Assembly (NCBI GenBank): GCA_030826005.1
Contig: JAPJOW010000036.1
Span: 1-24,199, forward strand
Direction of reading: 5' to 3'
DNA: 24,199 nucleotides
Source: Aliterella sp. RAGGC_92
GTDB taxonomy: Bacteria; Cyanobacteriota; Cyanobacteriia; Cyanobacteriales; Chroococcidiopsidaceae
The notes beneath the pieces were generated by a model, which worked only from the letters and a program-made list of their open reading frames with translations, did not search any database and was not told the DNA's origin. The position numbers were made by a program, and so were the translations under genes. Below, piece after piece: positions 9,320 to 17,533 of the stretch (position 1 is its first letter; each line of letters starts with the position of its first letter).

Positions 9320-9579
9320 TGCAATTTTTAAACTACTTATATGAACGACTTTGGGCAATTTGGTCTAAGAGTCTACTACAACGATGTAGTGTCACGAATC
9401 TATCTGAGCGTTCAGCTTGAAAAAAATTAAGAAGGAGCAAAGCAATTTTTAGGCGGCTTTGAAAACGAACGATCGCAGAAAAAGTAAGTTACTCCTTAGC
9501 TTAAAATTTTGCTAGATAACCAACAAGGTAGTTTTGTGCCAAAACGCGATCGCCAGCAGATCGGTATATTTCTAAGGGG
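9320..9579. other. ftsZ upstream non-coding region
   Basis: 260 bases between ftsZ and the small RHH-like gene upstream of it. It contains a HIP1 octamer (9545-9552) and AT-rich stretches but no gene, no convincing inverted repeat and no promoter hexamer pair that I would defend. It probably holds an ftsZ promoter, since the spacing is too long for tight coupling with ftsQ. Confidence 0.4.
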
Positions 9580-9741
9580 TTAGAGTTTTTGACTCAACGA
9601 GCGGATAAATTCTCGTATTACATCGGTTTTAGTTCTTTGAGCATTTTGACAATATTGCTCTAAAACTTTCATTTCTGTTTCTGGAAGTCTAATACTCAAG
9701 TGACTTTCTACCATGAGTGCTGCAATATGCTTTACAGTCAT
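9580..9741 (-). CDS. Small ribbon-helix-helix (CopG/Arc-like) protein between ftsQ and ftsZ
   Basis: A 53-residue frame from ATG 9741 to TAA 9580. Residues 11-20 (VESHLSIRLP) read like the DNA-contacting beta strand of a ribbon-helix-helix protein. Two helices follow: ETEMKVLEQYCQNAQ, a turn RTKTD, and VIREFIRSLSQKL. That is the MetJ/Arc/CopG layout, with the T-D-V-I-R-x-F-I/L-R motif usual in CopG-type regulators and antitoxins. A second in-frame ATG at residue 10 would still keep the fold, but GTAGGTAG stands before the first ATG and nothing stands before the second. No toxin gene is adjacent: ftsQ ends 44 bases upstream and ftsZ starts 260 bases downstream. Function is unknown; it may be an orphan regulator. 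Confidence 0.7.
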   Translation of the reverse strand: MTVKHIAALMVESHLSIRLPETEMKVLEQYCQNAQRTKTDVIREFIRSLSQKL

Positions 9742-9785
9742 TAGGTTACACTACCTACGAGAATTTAGCTTAATTTTTTAAAGTT

Positions 9786-10625
9786 TTATTGCGGGCGCGG
9801 AGCGGGTTTAACTGACTTTTTCTTTTGTAAACTAGCAGCAGTCATGTGCAGCAATGGATCTTCAGGGTTTGTGAGATCGATATAAGCAACTTCTTGGAGA
9901 TTTACTTTTGGGGGTAGTAAAGGTCTCATTGTCTCTAATTTCTGGAGTTGCGCGTTTAATTTTGGGCTAAAAGTACCTAAATGTACTGCTCCTAGCTCAG
10001 TTTTTAAAATCAAGTTGTCTGGATTTTGCCAATCAATTTCGCTGACTTTAACTTTGAGGTTGCTGACGGCGCGATAAAGCTGATTCCAGTGCGGCTGGTA
10101 CTGTTCTAGTTGTCCTACAACTTTTAGTTTGGGTATTTGGAAATCACTACTATAAAACGGAGTGTAACTTTGCTGGGGTATCCACACTCCATCGGCGGCG
10201 ATTAATCCTGGAGTTGCCGATTTTTTGGTAATAGCGATCGCAACGGGGACTCTTTCTGTCACTTGTACGGTTAACCTAGGCGGAAATAGACTTCGTTTTA
10301 CATTCGCATCGGCAATTGTTGGCTGCGCTTCTAACGATTTTGCTAAAGCTTCTGGTTTAATTTCCAACAAGTTTTGCGGGTAGGAAATTTTCAATAAGGA
10401 CGCAATTGCTTGGGTAGTTAGCAATTTGTTTCCCACAACGCTGATTTGCCTTGATTGAGTTACTACCCAAACCGGTTGAGTTGCAGCCCAAACCAACCCC
10501 CCTAATATTCCCCCAATTGCCAAAGTTCTCCAAACTGATTTGATCTGTTTTAGCCGTCTATGGCGGCGCAGCATAGAGCGGCGCTGAGTCAATTCTCCTT
10601 GTGACACTGAGGCAATATCATTCAT
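9786..10625 (-). CDS. ftsQ: Cell division protein FtsQ (POTRA domain)
   Basis: 279 residues. A basic cytoplasmic N-terminus (RRSMLRRHRRLKQIKS) is followed by one membrane segment at about 33-55 (LAIGGILGGLVWAATQPVWVV). The FtsQ-type POTRA domain comes next (QISVVGNKLLTTQAIASLLKISYPQNLLEI...), then the FtsQ beta domain (SLFPPRLTVQVTERVPVAIA, DGVWIP). The C-terminus is a basic, Pro-rich tail in the periplasm. FtsQ connects early and late divisome components. It lies upstream of ftsZ in the same direction, the common ftsQ-ftsZ order, interrupted here by a small RHH-like gene. Sequence divergence is normal for this poorly conserved family. Confidence 0.9.
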   Translation of the reverse strand: MNDIASVSQGELTQRRSMLRRHRRLKQIKSVWRTLAIGGILGGLVWAATQPVWVVTQSRQISVVGNKLLTTQAIASLLKISYPQNLLEIKPEALAKSLEAQPTIADANVKRSLFPPRLTVQVTERVPVAIAITKKSATPGLIAADGVWIPQQSYTPFYSSDFQIPKLKVVGQLEQYQPHWNQLYRAVSNLKVKVSEIDWQNPDNLILKTELGAVHLGTFSPKLNAQLQKLETMRPLLPPKVNLQEVAYIDLTNPEDPLLHMTAASLQKKKSVKPAPRPQ

Positions 10626-10796
10626 AGCAAAATTACAATTTTTATGAGGAGTGCATATTTACTTTCTTTTATTCAGCAACTTTTTGTTGCCTGATTAAAC
10701 CGTGTTTTTCCCTGCCCAAATAAAATTAATGTAGTTAATTTTTTGAGTATATTACCACAACTGACTAGAATTGCTAGAGGGGAAACTTGAAATAAA

Positions 10797-12650
10797 TTAC
10801 CGAAGACTTTGCCTTTTTTTGCCTGTAGGAATAGAAGCAATGAGGCGGCGGGTATATTCTTGTTGCGGGGATCGGTAGATATCTTCCGCAGAGCCTTGTT
10901 CGACAATTTGCCCTTGATTCATCACTAAAATGCGATCGCTCATAAACTTAACTACGTTCAAGTCGTGAGAAATAAAAATGTAAGTTAAGTTAAGTTTTTG
11001 TTGCAAGTCCTTGAGTAAATTCAATACTTGTGCTTGCACCGAGACATCCAAAGACGAAACCGATTCATCGCAAATAATAAACTTAGGTTGCAGCGCCAGC
11101 GCCCTAGCAATGCAAATTCTTTGCCGTTGACCGCCAGAAAATTCGTGAGGATAGCGATTGACTAAAATAGGGTCAAGTCCTACGCTCTCTAAGAGTTCGG
11201 CGGCAATTTTGCGGCGATTGCGATCGCTTATGCCTCGTCCGTGAATTACCAATGGCTCGACAATCGCATCGCCAACTTTTAAGCGGGGATCGAGGGAACT
11301 AAAAGGGTTTTGAAAAATAATCTGCATTTGTTGGCGCAGTTTTTGCAAAGCATGACCGCCGATAGTAGCAACATTTTGCCCTTCAAACAGGACAGTACCG
11401 CTAATAGGAGGAATTAATCTAAGTAGAGTCCGCCCTAAAGTTGTTTTACCGCAACCAGATTCGCCCACCAAACCTAAAGTTTCGCCAGGGTAGACTTGAA
11501 AAGAAACTCCCTTAACTGCCATAAAATAGCGTTTGGTTTGACCAAAAACTCCCGGTTGGGGAAAACCCACTTGTAAGTCACAGACATCGAGCAATGGCTT
11601 TTGCTGTGTAAGGCGAGATAAACGTTGCTGTAATGCCTCTAGAGAGACTTCTGGTGGCGGTAACGGGCTTTTTTCTTCAATTTCTACCTGATTGCCGTTA
11701 ATTGCTGGTTTAATCTCCATAAAATCAGCAACCGTAAGCAGGTATTGCGATCGCACTTCTAAATCTGGGCGACAAGCGAGCAGACCTTTAGTGTAAGAAT
11801 GCTGAGGATGCTTAAATACTTCGTCCACAACGTTGCATTCTACAATTTCTCCTTGATACATCACGGCGATAGTGTCCGCAATTTCTGCGACCAGTCCCAA
11901 GTCGTGAGTAATAAAAATCGTCGCCATGCGACGGCTTGAACTTAGTTCTTTAAGTAAATCCAAAATAGTAGCTTGTACCGTTACATCCAAGGCGGTAGTA
12001 GGCTCGTCGGCGATTAAAACGGCGGGGTTGCAAGAAATTGCCATTGCGATCGCGACTCTTTGCAATTGTCCGCCAGAAAGTTGATGAGGATAGCGATCGA
12101 GCATGGCTTGTTTTCGCCCTGTAATTTCTCGCTCTAATTTGCGTTTATCTCTTTGTAAAACCCCTTTAGTAGCGATTAATTGAGCTTCTATTTCTGCGTC
12201 GCTGGGTAATAGCTTGACTTCTTGAAGCAAACCTAATGCTATACTTTTGGCTGCTTTTGCCGATACTTTTTGATGGCGCAGTATAGCTTCAATTAATTGA
12301 AAACCACAAGTATAAACGGGGTTTAGGGCGCTCATCGGCTCTTGAAATACCATCGCAATTTTGCCGCCTCGGTATTGCAGCATTTGCTCCTGGGATAGCT
12401 TCAATAAGTCTACTTTCGGCGCTTGTTCGTCTTTAAACCAGATTTCGCCACCGCTAATTCCACCTGGACTTGGCACTAAACCCATTAATGCTAAGGAAGT
12501 GACGGATTTTCCCGATCCCGATTCACCAACAATTCCTAGAGTTTGACCTTGTTCTAACTGAAAAGATATACCCTGCGCCGCCTTAATTACCTTTTCTTCG
12601 GTAATAAATTCAACTTGTAAATTGCGGACATCTAAAACTGGTTCACTCAT
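10797..12650 (-). CDS. Peptide/nickel-type ABC transporter ATPase, two fused ATP-binding domains (DppD-DppF/GsiA-like)
   Basis: 617 residues with two complete ABC modules. Module 1 has Walker A GESGSGKS (42-49), signature LSGGQ (191-195) and Walker B LIADEP (212-217). Module 2 has Walker A GESGCGKT (396-403), signature FSGGQRQ (504-510) and IICDES ending in the catalytic acid. Each module is followed by a C-terminal oligopeptide-type segment (HPQHSYTKGLL; SPQQEYTRRLIASIP). The fused form resembles GsiA and supplies the energy for peptide, glutathione or nickel importers. No permease or binding protein gene is adjacent, so the substrate is unknown. Module 1 carries about 25 extra, charged, probably helical residues (about 150-180) before the signature. 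It follows ssb at 125 bases. Confidence 0.9.
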   Translation of the reverse strand: MSEPVLDVRNLQVEFITEEKVIKAAQGISFQLEQGQTLGIVGESGSGKSVTSLALMGLVPSPGGISGGEIWFKDEQAPKVDLLKLSQEQMLQYRGGKIAMVFQEPMSALNPVYTCGFQLIEAILRHQKVSAKAAKSIALGLLQEVKLLPSDAEIEAQLIATKGVLQRDKRKLEREITGRKQAMLDRYPHQLSGGQLQRVAIAMAISCNPAVLIADEPTTALDVTVQATILDLLKELSSSRRMATIFITHDLGLVAEIADTIAVMYQGEIVECNVVDEVFKHPQHSYTKGLLACRPDLEVRSQYLLTVADFMEIKPAINGNQVEIEEKSPLPPPEVSLEALQQRLSRLTQQKPLLDVCDLQVGFPQPGVFGQTKRYFMAVKGVSFQVYPGETLGLVGESGCGKTTLGRTLLRLIPPISGTVLFEGQNVATIGGHALQKLRQQMQIIFQNPFSSLDPRLKVGDAIVEPLVIHGRGISDRNRRKIAAELLESVGLDPILVNRYPHEFSGGQRQRICIARALALQPKFIICDESVSSLDVSVQAQVLNLLKDLQQKLNLTYIFISHDLNVVKFMSDRILVMNQGQIVEQGSAEDIYRSPQQEYTRRLIASIPTGKKRQSLR

Positions 12651-12745
12651 AGGATTTGTTGGGCGTACAACAGAAAATTAACTGGATTTTAACAGTGCCT
12701 TCTCGCGCTTTCTGTGCATTTAACTAATATTTGTATTTTTTAGTT

Positions 12746-12768
12746 GTCAGCTACTTATCGTAGCTGAC
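12746..12768 (-). terminator. Perfect hairpin just after ssb
   Basis: GTCAGCTAC and GTAGCTGAC form a perfect 9-bp stem around a 5-base loop, beginning 8 bases past the ssb stop codon at 12776. On the ssb strand the stem is followed by an A-rich rather than T-rich run, so it is not a classical intrinsic terminator. It may be a weak terminator or an mRNA-stabilising 3' structure. Confidence 0.5.
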
Positions 12769-12775
12769 GAAAGTT

Positions 12776-13282
12776 TTAAAACGGAATGTCGTCGTTGTCG
12801 GCGTTGCTACTATAGTCTGGCTGCGGCGCTGGGGGTTGGGAGCGAGTAAAATTACTAGGAGTATATTCGCTTTCTTCTTCGTAGGAGTCACTTGCGGTCT
12901 TGGAGTTGTAGCTACCGACAGCGACCGGCGAATCGTAACTACTAGCGCCTTCGTCATTGCTGCTTGCAGATGCACCAACAGCGATTCCCGCACCGAGGGG
13001 ATGAATTTTTTGTACGGTTAGTTCTGCTCTTTTTTCTTTATAACCATCTAATTGAACGCTATTCATAGTCAAGCGTCCTTCAATAATTACGCGATCGCCT
13101 TGGTGGTAAGATTTTTGAATTTCTTGAGCTAAATTTCCCCATCCTACTACTTTGAGTTTAGAGAGATTGTCTTGACCGCGCTCGGAAAATTCTACCAGCA
13201 TTTCGCAAATCGCCATTTGGTCAGCAGTATAGCGTAACTGCGGTTCTTGAACTATTTGAGCCATTAAAATGCAACTATTCAT
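12776..13282 (-). CDS. ssb: Single-stranded DNA-binding protein
   Basis: 168 residues. The OB-fold domain covers about 1-95 (MNSCILMAQIVQEPQLRYT; KVVGWGNLAQEIQKSYHQGDRVIIEGRL; YKEKRAELTVQKIHPL). A Gly/Ser/Asn-rich flexible linker leads to the acidic C-terminal tip DNDDIPF, the universal docking peptide for SSB partners. Length and motifs are as expected for the cyanobacterial family beginning MNSCxLMAxI. It protects single-stranded DNA in replication, recombination and repair. It is 58 bases after the large nucleotidyltransferase gene in the same direction; a strong hairpin follows its stop. Confidence 0.95.
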   Translation of the reverse strand: MNSCILMAQIVQEPQLRYTADQMAICEMLVEFSERGQDNLSKLKVVGWGNLAQEIQKSYHQGDRVIIEGRLTMNSVQLDGYKEKRAELTVQKIHPLGAGIAVGASASSNDEGASSYDSPVAVGSYNSKTASDSYEEESEYTPSNFTRSQPPAPQPDYSSNADNDDIPF

Positions 13283-13340
13283 AATGCTGCCTAACTAATT
13301 TTTACGCTGTGGCGGGGAAAATTATTTCCCCTGACCTTTT

Positions 13341-15890
13341 TTATCCCACTACAGTTTCTTGAGAATTTACCTCTGTACTTACTTCTTGCTCTTGTTCGAC
13401 AAATAATTGAACGCGAGCGCGGTACTCTCTTAAACTGTTATCTACCCAATCTCTATCATTACTGTTTGCGTACAAATGTACCAGTGGTTCGCTGGCATCG
13501 GGCAAAATTAATATCCAATTGTCATTTCGCGGATTAATAATTTTGACTCCATCAACTAGCTCTAATTCTTGAGCGGGGTGAGTTTCAACCAAATGGCGCA
13601 TCAGCGCTCCTTTTACCGTCCAAGGACAGCGCACGGTATGAGTTTTGTGATAAACGCGCGGTAATTCCGCTCTTACCGAGGCTAGAGAGCGCTCTTGAAT
13701 CGTTAGCATCTCAATTAGCTTGGCAATCGAGAACATGGCATCAAACCCAGGATGCAGTTGCGGGAAAATAAAACCACTATCGCCGCTTCCACCCATGACT
13801 ACATTGGGATCGTTTTGACATTCTTCCATCAACGCGGTGGGGTTGGCTTTGGTGCGAATCACCTTACCATCATGGCGGCGGGCAATTTGTTCTACAGCAC
13901 TAGAAGCATGAATTGGTACTACTACGGTTCCTCTGGGATGCGCGGTCAAAATTGTATTTACCATTAGCGCGGTTAGCAATTCGCCGCGAATAGGCATTCC
14001 TGACTCATCAACTAAGGTTAATTGTTCCCCATTTGCCGATACTTGCACGCCAAAACTAGCTTTTAATACTTCTACCACCTGACCTAGTTGGGTAAGTAAT
14101 TGCTCTCTTTCCACCGGGGAAACCGCCGAAGGTTTGAGACTAGCATTTAGCACTACTGCATCGCAGCCAAACTTGGCTAAAAGCTGAGGTAAGATTGCGC
14201 CAGAAACCGAGTAACTATAGTCAATAATTACCTTAGAGTTGCTGTGGCGAATTGCTTCTACGTTCAAATTTTTCTCAAAAGCCGTGCAGTAAGTATCGAT
14301 CATTTGAATTGGATAAGTTACATTGCCAATTTCATGAATTTGTACTCGCCGCAAGTCTTCTTTGAAATAAGAACCCTCAATTTTCTTTTCTTTAGACTTA
14401 GAGATATTAATGCCATTGCGATCGATAAATTCAATTAAAATCGAATCTGGGCGATCGGGATGCAGGCGCACGTGGATACCACCAGCAACCGAAAGCGTAG
14501 AGACGACTGTCCGCGCCATTGGTAAAGCTGTAGCATCTAAGTTTTGGATATTTACCCCCACAGACATCAATCCCGCAATCAAACTGCGCGTTACCATCCG
14601 CGACATACTACGCTGATCGCGCGATACGGTAACTTGAGAACCAGGTTTTAACGTCGAACCGTAAGCTGCACCTAACTTAACAGCAAATTCTGGCGTAATA
14701 TCAATATTTGCTAGTCCCTGCACCCCGCGCTGACCGAATAAATTGCGCTGGGCGGTGTGACCCCAAATTAAATTAATATTTAAAGTCGCGCCCGATTCTA
14801 TCTGTTTGCTGGGCCAAACGCGCACTCCAGGACTAATTAAAGCTTCTTCTCCCACCGTTGATAGCGAACCAACTACAGCGCCTTCTAGAACTTGAGCGCG
14901 GCGGTCTACGCGCGTACCGCGAGAAATAACGCAAGCTCTTAAATTTGCCTCCTCGCCAATAATTGCTCCATTCCAAATGATGGGACGCTTGATATTAGCA
15001 TCAGCGCTAATGGTTACATTGTCGCCAATTACCGTTCCCGCATCAATTTGGACTCTAGGCCCGATGCGACAGTTATTGCCAATTAAGCAGGGAGTGGAAA
15101 TTTTGGCACTAGGATCGATAAATGTATTTTGTCCGATCCAAAGATCGGGGGATTTCTCCTCGTAAGCATAATCAAGCTTGACTTTCCGATGCAAGCCGTC
15201 GTACTGACTTTCTCTGTAGGCTTCTAAGTGACCGACATCGCACCAATAGCCTTGAGCGATGTAACCGTACATTGGCTCATCGTTTTGCAATAATAAAGGA
15301 AATAAATCTTTAGAGAAATCGCACTCTTGGTTGTCTGGTAAGTAATCTAGCACCGATGGCTCTAAAATGTACGTGCCAGTATTCACGGTATCGGAAAAAA
15401 TTTCGCTGGTAGATGGCTTTTCCAAAAAGCGGCGAATGCGATAATCTTCGTCGGTAATTACTACCCCAAATTCAATAGGGTTGGGTACGCGAGTTAAAAT
15501 TAGAGTCGCTTTTGATTTTTTGCGTTGGTGAAATTCAATCGCGGCGGTGAGGTCAAAGTCGGTAATGCTATCGCCGCTAATTACTAAAAAAGTTCGATCT
15601 AAAAAGTCGGCAATGTTTTTGACGCAGCCTGCCGTTCCTAAGGGCTGATCTTCTTCTACAGCATAGGTCATCTGCACGCCAAAATCGCTACCATCGCCGA
15701 AGTAATCGCGGAATACATCCGGTAAATAATACAGCGTGGCAATTACTTCGTTAATTTGATGCCGTTTGAGGAGATTGATAATATGTTCGGCAATTGGGCG
15801 ATTTAAAATCGGCACCATCGGTTTAGGACAATCACAAGTTAACGGGCGAAGCCGCGTCCCCGATCCTCCAGCCATTAATACTGCGCGCAT
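13341..15890 (-). CDS. GDP-mannose-pyrophosphorylase-like nucleotidyltransferase fused to a degenerate phosphohexomutase domain
   Basis: 849 residues from ATG 15890. AAGGAG at 15896-15901 is an excellent ribosome binding site; an ATG at 15914 lacks this context. Residues 1-~235 form the nucleotidyltransferase, with AGGSGTRLRPLT at 7-18 and CDVGHLEAYRESQ near its end. Left-handed beta-helix hexapeptide repeats follow (about 250-375), then a phosphohexomutase-like region (about 380-830). The usual annotation is mannose-1-phosphate guanylyltransferase, making GDP-mannose for polysaccharides. In the mutase part the phosphoserine motif TASHNP reads RLHPDR (475-480) and the metal loop DGDGDR reads SANGEQ (618-623), so mutase catalysis seems lost. 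The frame is intact, so this is a property of the protein, not a pseudogene. The sugar specificity is inferred. Confidence 0.85.
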   Translation of the reverse strand: MRAVLMAGGSGTRLRPLTCDCPKPMVPILNRPIAEHIINLLKRHQINEVIATLYYLPDVFRDYFGDGSDFGVQMTYAVEEDQPLGTAGCVKNIADFLDRTFLVISGDSITDFDLTAAIEFHQRKKSKATLILTRVPNPIEFGVVITDEDYRIRRFLEKPSTSEIFSDTVNTGTYILEPSVLDYLPDNQECDFSKDLFPLLLQNDEPMYGYIAQGYWCDVGHLEAYRESQYDGLHRKVKLDYAYEEKSPDLWIGQNTFIDPSAKISTPCLIGNNCRIGPRVQIDAGTVIGDNVTISADANIKRPIIWNGAIIGEEANLRACVISRGTRVDRRAQVLEGAVVGSLSTVGEEALISPGVRVWPSKQIESGATLNINLIWGHTAQRNLFGQRGVQGLANIDITPEFAVKLGAAYGSTLKPGSQVTVSRDQRSMSRMVTRSLIAGLMSVGVNIQNLDATALPMARTVVSTLSVAGGIHVRLHPDRPDSILIEFIDRNGINISKSKEKKIEGSYFKEDLRRVQIHEIGNVTYPIQMIDTYCTAFEKNLNVEAIRHSNSKVIIDYSYSVSGAILPQLLAKFGCDAVVLNASLKPSAVSPVEREQLLTQLGQVVEVLKASFGVQVSANGEQLTLVDESGMPIRGELLTALMVNTILTAHPRGTVVVPIHASSAVEQIARRHDGKVIRTKANPTALMEECQNDPNVVMGGSGDSGFIFPQLHPGFDAMFSIAKLIEMLTIQERSLASVRAELPRVYHKTHTVRCPWTVKGALMRHLVETHPAQELELVDGVKIINPRNDNWILILPDASEPLVHLYANSNDRDWVDNSLREYRARVQLFVEQEQEVSTEVNSQETVVG

Positions 15891-16189
15891 AATTTCTCCT
15901 TGAGGTGTTGGCAATTCATTCTTGGGCTTAAAGCTTTGAATCGCACTTTACTAATAATGATCTATTTTCTTATTTTTCTTGGCTTTTAAGGTACTTCCAC
16001 AAGATACATCCAGGAAAGAAAAATAAAACCGCTCGTATACACTGGTATATAGAGCCAGATTTATGAATAATTGCTACGGCGGCGATTAGGTCAATGGTTT
16101 GTTAGAGAGTGGCACAATCCTAAAAATGTATAATTGTCTAGTGGGCGGATTCAATTTCTATTTTGTCATTTTTTGAGAGGTTGAATAAA
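15891..16189. promoter_or_regulatory. Divergent intergenic region with a possible -10 for the small membrane protein gene
   Basis: 299 bases between two divergent genes, without a recognisable coding frame. TATAAT at 16129-16134 is a perfect -10 hexamer 56 bases before the ATG at 16190. No good -35 stands 16-18 bases upstream, so activation by a regulator or a weak promoter is possible. The ribosome binding site of the minus-strand gene lies at its left end (15896-15901). Confidence 0.4.
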
Positions 16190-16381
16190 ATGGGTGGTTT
16201 TATTACTTTGGTTTTACTAGCCGTCTACGGTGGCGGTGCGTGGAAGTTTTGGAAAGGTTTTACACGCACGAGTTTCAACGGTGCTTTGACAAATAAGTTG
16301 CGTTTATCTTTACTTTGGCCTTTTCTGTTAGCGTCTAGCAAATCTTACCGACAGAATTTTAGAAAAGCACTTAAAGGCTAA
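16190..16381 (+). CDS. Conserved-looking 63-residue single-pass membrane protein
   Basis: 63 residues from ATG 16190, with GAGAGG at 16175-16180 nine bases upstream. A TTG start at 16163 would add nine residues and is less likely. Residues 3-21 (GFITLVLLAVYGGGAWKFW) form one hydrophobic segment. A basic region KGFTRTSFNGALTNKLRLSLLWPFLLASSKSYRQNFRKALKG follows, with a second, shorter hydrophobic patch (LSLLWPFLLA). It ends 5 bases before the cobK start, so the two are probably co-transcribed. I recall similar small hypothetical proteins in other cyanobacteria but know no function, and none is suggested by cobK beyond co-expression. Confidence 0.75.
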   Translation: MGGFITLVLLAVYGGGAWKFWKGFTRTSFNGALTNKLRLSLLWPFLLASSKSYRQNFRKALKG

Positions 16382-16386
16382 AAGCG

Positions 16387-17166
16387 TTGCCCTCCGTAGC
16401 TCCCCGTCTGTGGCTAATTGGCGGTACGACTGAAAGTGTGGCGATCGCTACAGCACTTTGTCTCGATCGCAATATCTCATGTTTAGTTTCTGTAACTACA
16501 GTTTCCGCCCAAAAGCTTTATCCAGTTAATCCTAATCTCCAAGTCTGGGTAGGAACTTTAAAACCCCAGGATTTAGAGGAGTTTTTACAGCAGCAAAATA
16601 TTGCGGCGGTTTTAGATGCGTCTCATCCTTATGCCCTAGAAATTTCTCGCCACGCGATCGCAATTACACAAAAATTGCAAATTCCCTACCTTCGTTACGA
16701 ACGTCCTACAATTAGCGATCGCTTTGGCGATGGAGTAATTGAACTAGATAGTTTTGATACTTTACTTGCTGGAGATTACTTAACGGCGGCAAGAGTGTTA
16801 TTAACTATTGGTTATAAACCTTTGCAGTTATTTCAAGCTTGGCAGACAAAAGCTACTTTATTTGCCAGAATTTTACCTAGTCAAGTTGCCCTGCAAGCAG
16901 CCTTAGATGCAGGTTTTACAAGCGATCGCTTAATTTGTCTGCGTCCCCCCATTTCCGTAGATTTAGAGCGCAGTCTTTGGCAGCAATGGCGCATTAATTT
17001 AGTTGTCTCAAAAGCCTCTGGTACTCCCGGCGGCGAAGACATCAAGCGCACTATTGCCGCACAGTTAAATATTCCGTTAGTTTTAATCAATAGACCAACC
17101 GTTGCTTATCCTCAACAAACAAGCGATTTAGCCGTTGCAATAGATTTTGCCTATTCAATAAATTGA
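16387..17166 (+). CDS. cobK: Cobalt-precorrin-6A reductase CobK/CbiJ
   Basis: 259 residues with the family start LWLIGGTTESVAIATAL (nucleotide-binding loop G12-S17), DASHPYALEIS, and VSKASGTPGGEDIKRTIAAQLNIPLVLINRP near the end. CobK reduces (cobalt-)precorrin-6A with NADPH during corrin ring synthesis. The frame is open only from 16375 and TTG at 16387 is the only sensible start, with AAAGG at 16373-16377 nine bases before it; a non-ATG start implies modest translation. No other cobalamin genes are in the window. Its last 16 bases overlap, tail to tail, the 3' end of the MSMEG_0570-like gene on the other strand. Confidence 0.93.
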   Translation: MPSVAPRLWLIGGTTESVAIATALCLDRNISCLVSVTTVSAQKLYPVNPNLQVWVGTLKPQDLEEFLQQQNIAAVLDASHPYALEISRHAIAITQKLQIPYLRYERPTISDRFGDGVIELDSFDTLLAGDYLTAARVLLTIGYKPLQLFQAWQTKATLFARILPSQVALQAALDAGFTSDRLICLRPPISVDLERSLWQQWRINLVVSKASGTPGGEDIKRTIAAQLNIPLVLINRPTVAYPQQTSDLAVAIDFAYSIN

Positions 17167-17438
17167 ATAAATCGCACTTTTGGTTGCATAACATCCCTGT
17201 ATTTGGCAGATTTAGCCTCAATTTCTGCTAATTGTCCTAGGGCTAAACCACAAGGGTAGCCGTATTTTGCGGCAACGCGATCGCTTGCTATAGTTAAAGC
17301 CGCACGACTTCGCTTCACAAAATCCTCTAAGTCGTAGTCAGTGTTAGGCGTAAAATAGTCTTTGAGGACGGATGACGGCGAATAGCAAAGAGATTGAGAA
17401 CCGTCCGACCATTGAATTTGAAAGCGAATTTCCGGCAT
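17151..17438 (-). CDS. MSMEG_0570-like small protein, last gene of the Nit1C cluster
   Basis: 95 residues from ATG 17438 (MPEIRFQIQWSDGSQSLCYSP). A GTG at 17510 would add 24 residues that do not resemble the family start; neither has a clear ribosome binding site. The sequence matches my memory of the MSMEG_0570 family, named for nitrogen-starvation response and found with Nit1-type nitrilases. Features: a beta-rich first half (RFQIQWSDGSQ), then YDLEDFVKRSRAALTIASDRVAAKYGYPCGLALGQLAEIEAKSAKY, probably helical. Molecular function is unknown. It is separated from the rest of the cluster by 214 bases containing a MITE-like element, so its co-transcription is uncertain. Its 3' end overlaps cobK by 16 bases, convergently. 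Confidence 0.8.
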   Translation of the reverse strand: MPEIRFQIQWSDGSQSLCYSPSSVLKDYFTPNTDYDLEDFVKRSRAALTIASDRVAAKYGYPCGLALGQLAEIEAKSAKYRDVMQPKVRFIQFIE

Positions 17439-17533
17439 GGGATTAAGATTTTGGTGACGATAAATGGCATTAGTGATGGGGAGACAAGGAGATGTATAGG
17501 AAATAATCACGTCCGCGCTTCAGCAATGCTCAA

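Noticed and set aside
9320..9358. A 13-residue extension of FtsZ from ATG 9358
   Set aside because: The start at 9319 matches the typical cyanobacterial N-terminus; the extension has no family resemblance.
9580..9741. Complete toxin-antitoxin module with the RHH-like gene
   Set aside because: No small toxin frame is found next to it on either strand; neighbours are ftsQ and ftsZ.
10673..10906. A 77-residue minus-strand ORF overlapping the end of the ABC ATPase gene
   Set aside because: It overlaps the well-supported ABC frame by over 100 bases and its sequence has no recognisable content.
12746..12768. Classical rho-independent terminator after ssb
   Set aside because: The stem is perfect but there is no T-run on the transcript side, so it was kept only as a hairpin with moderate confidence.
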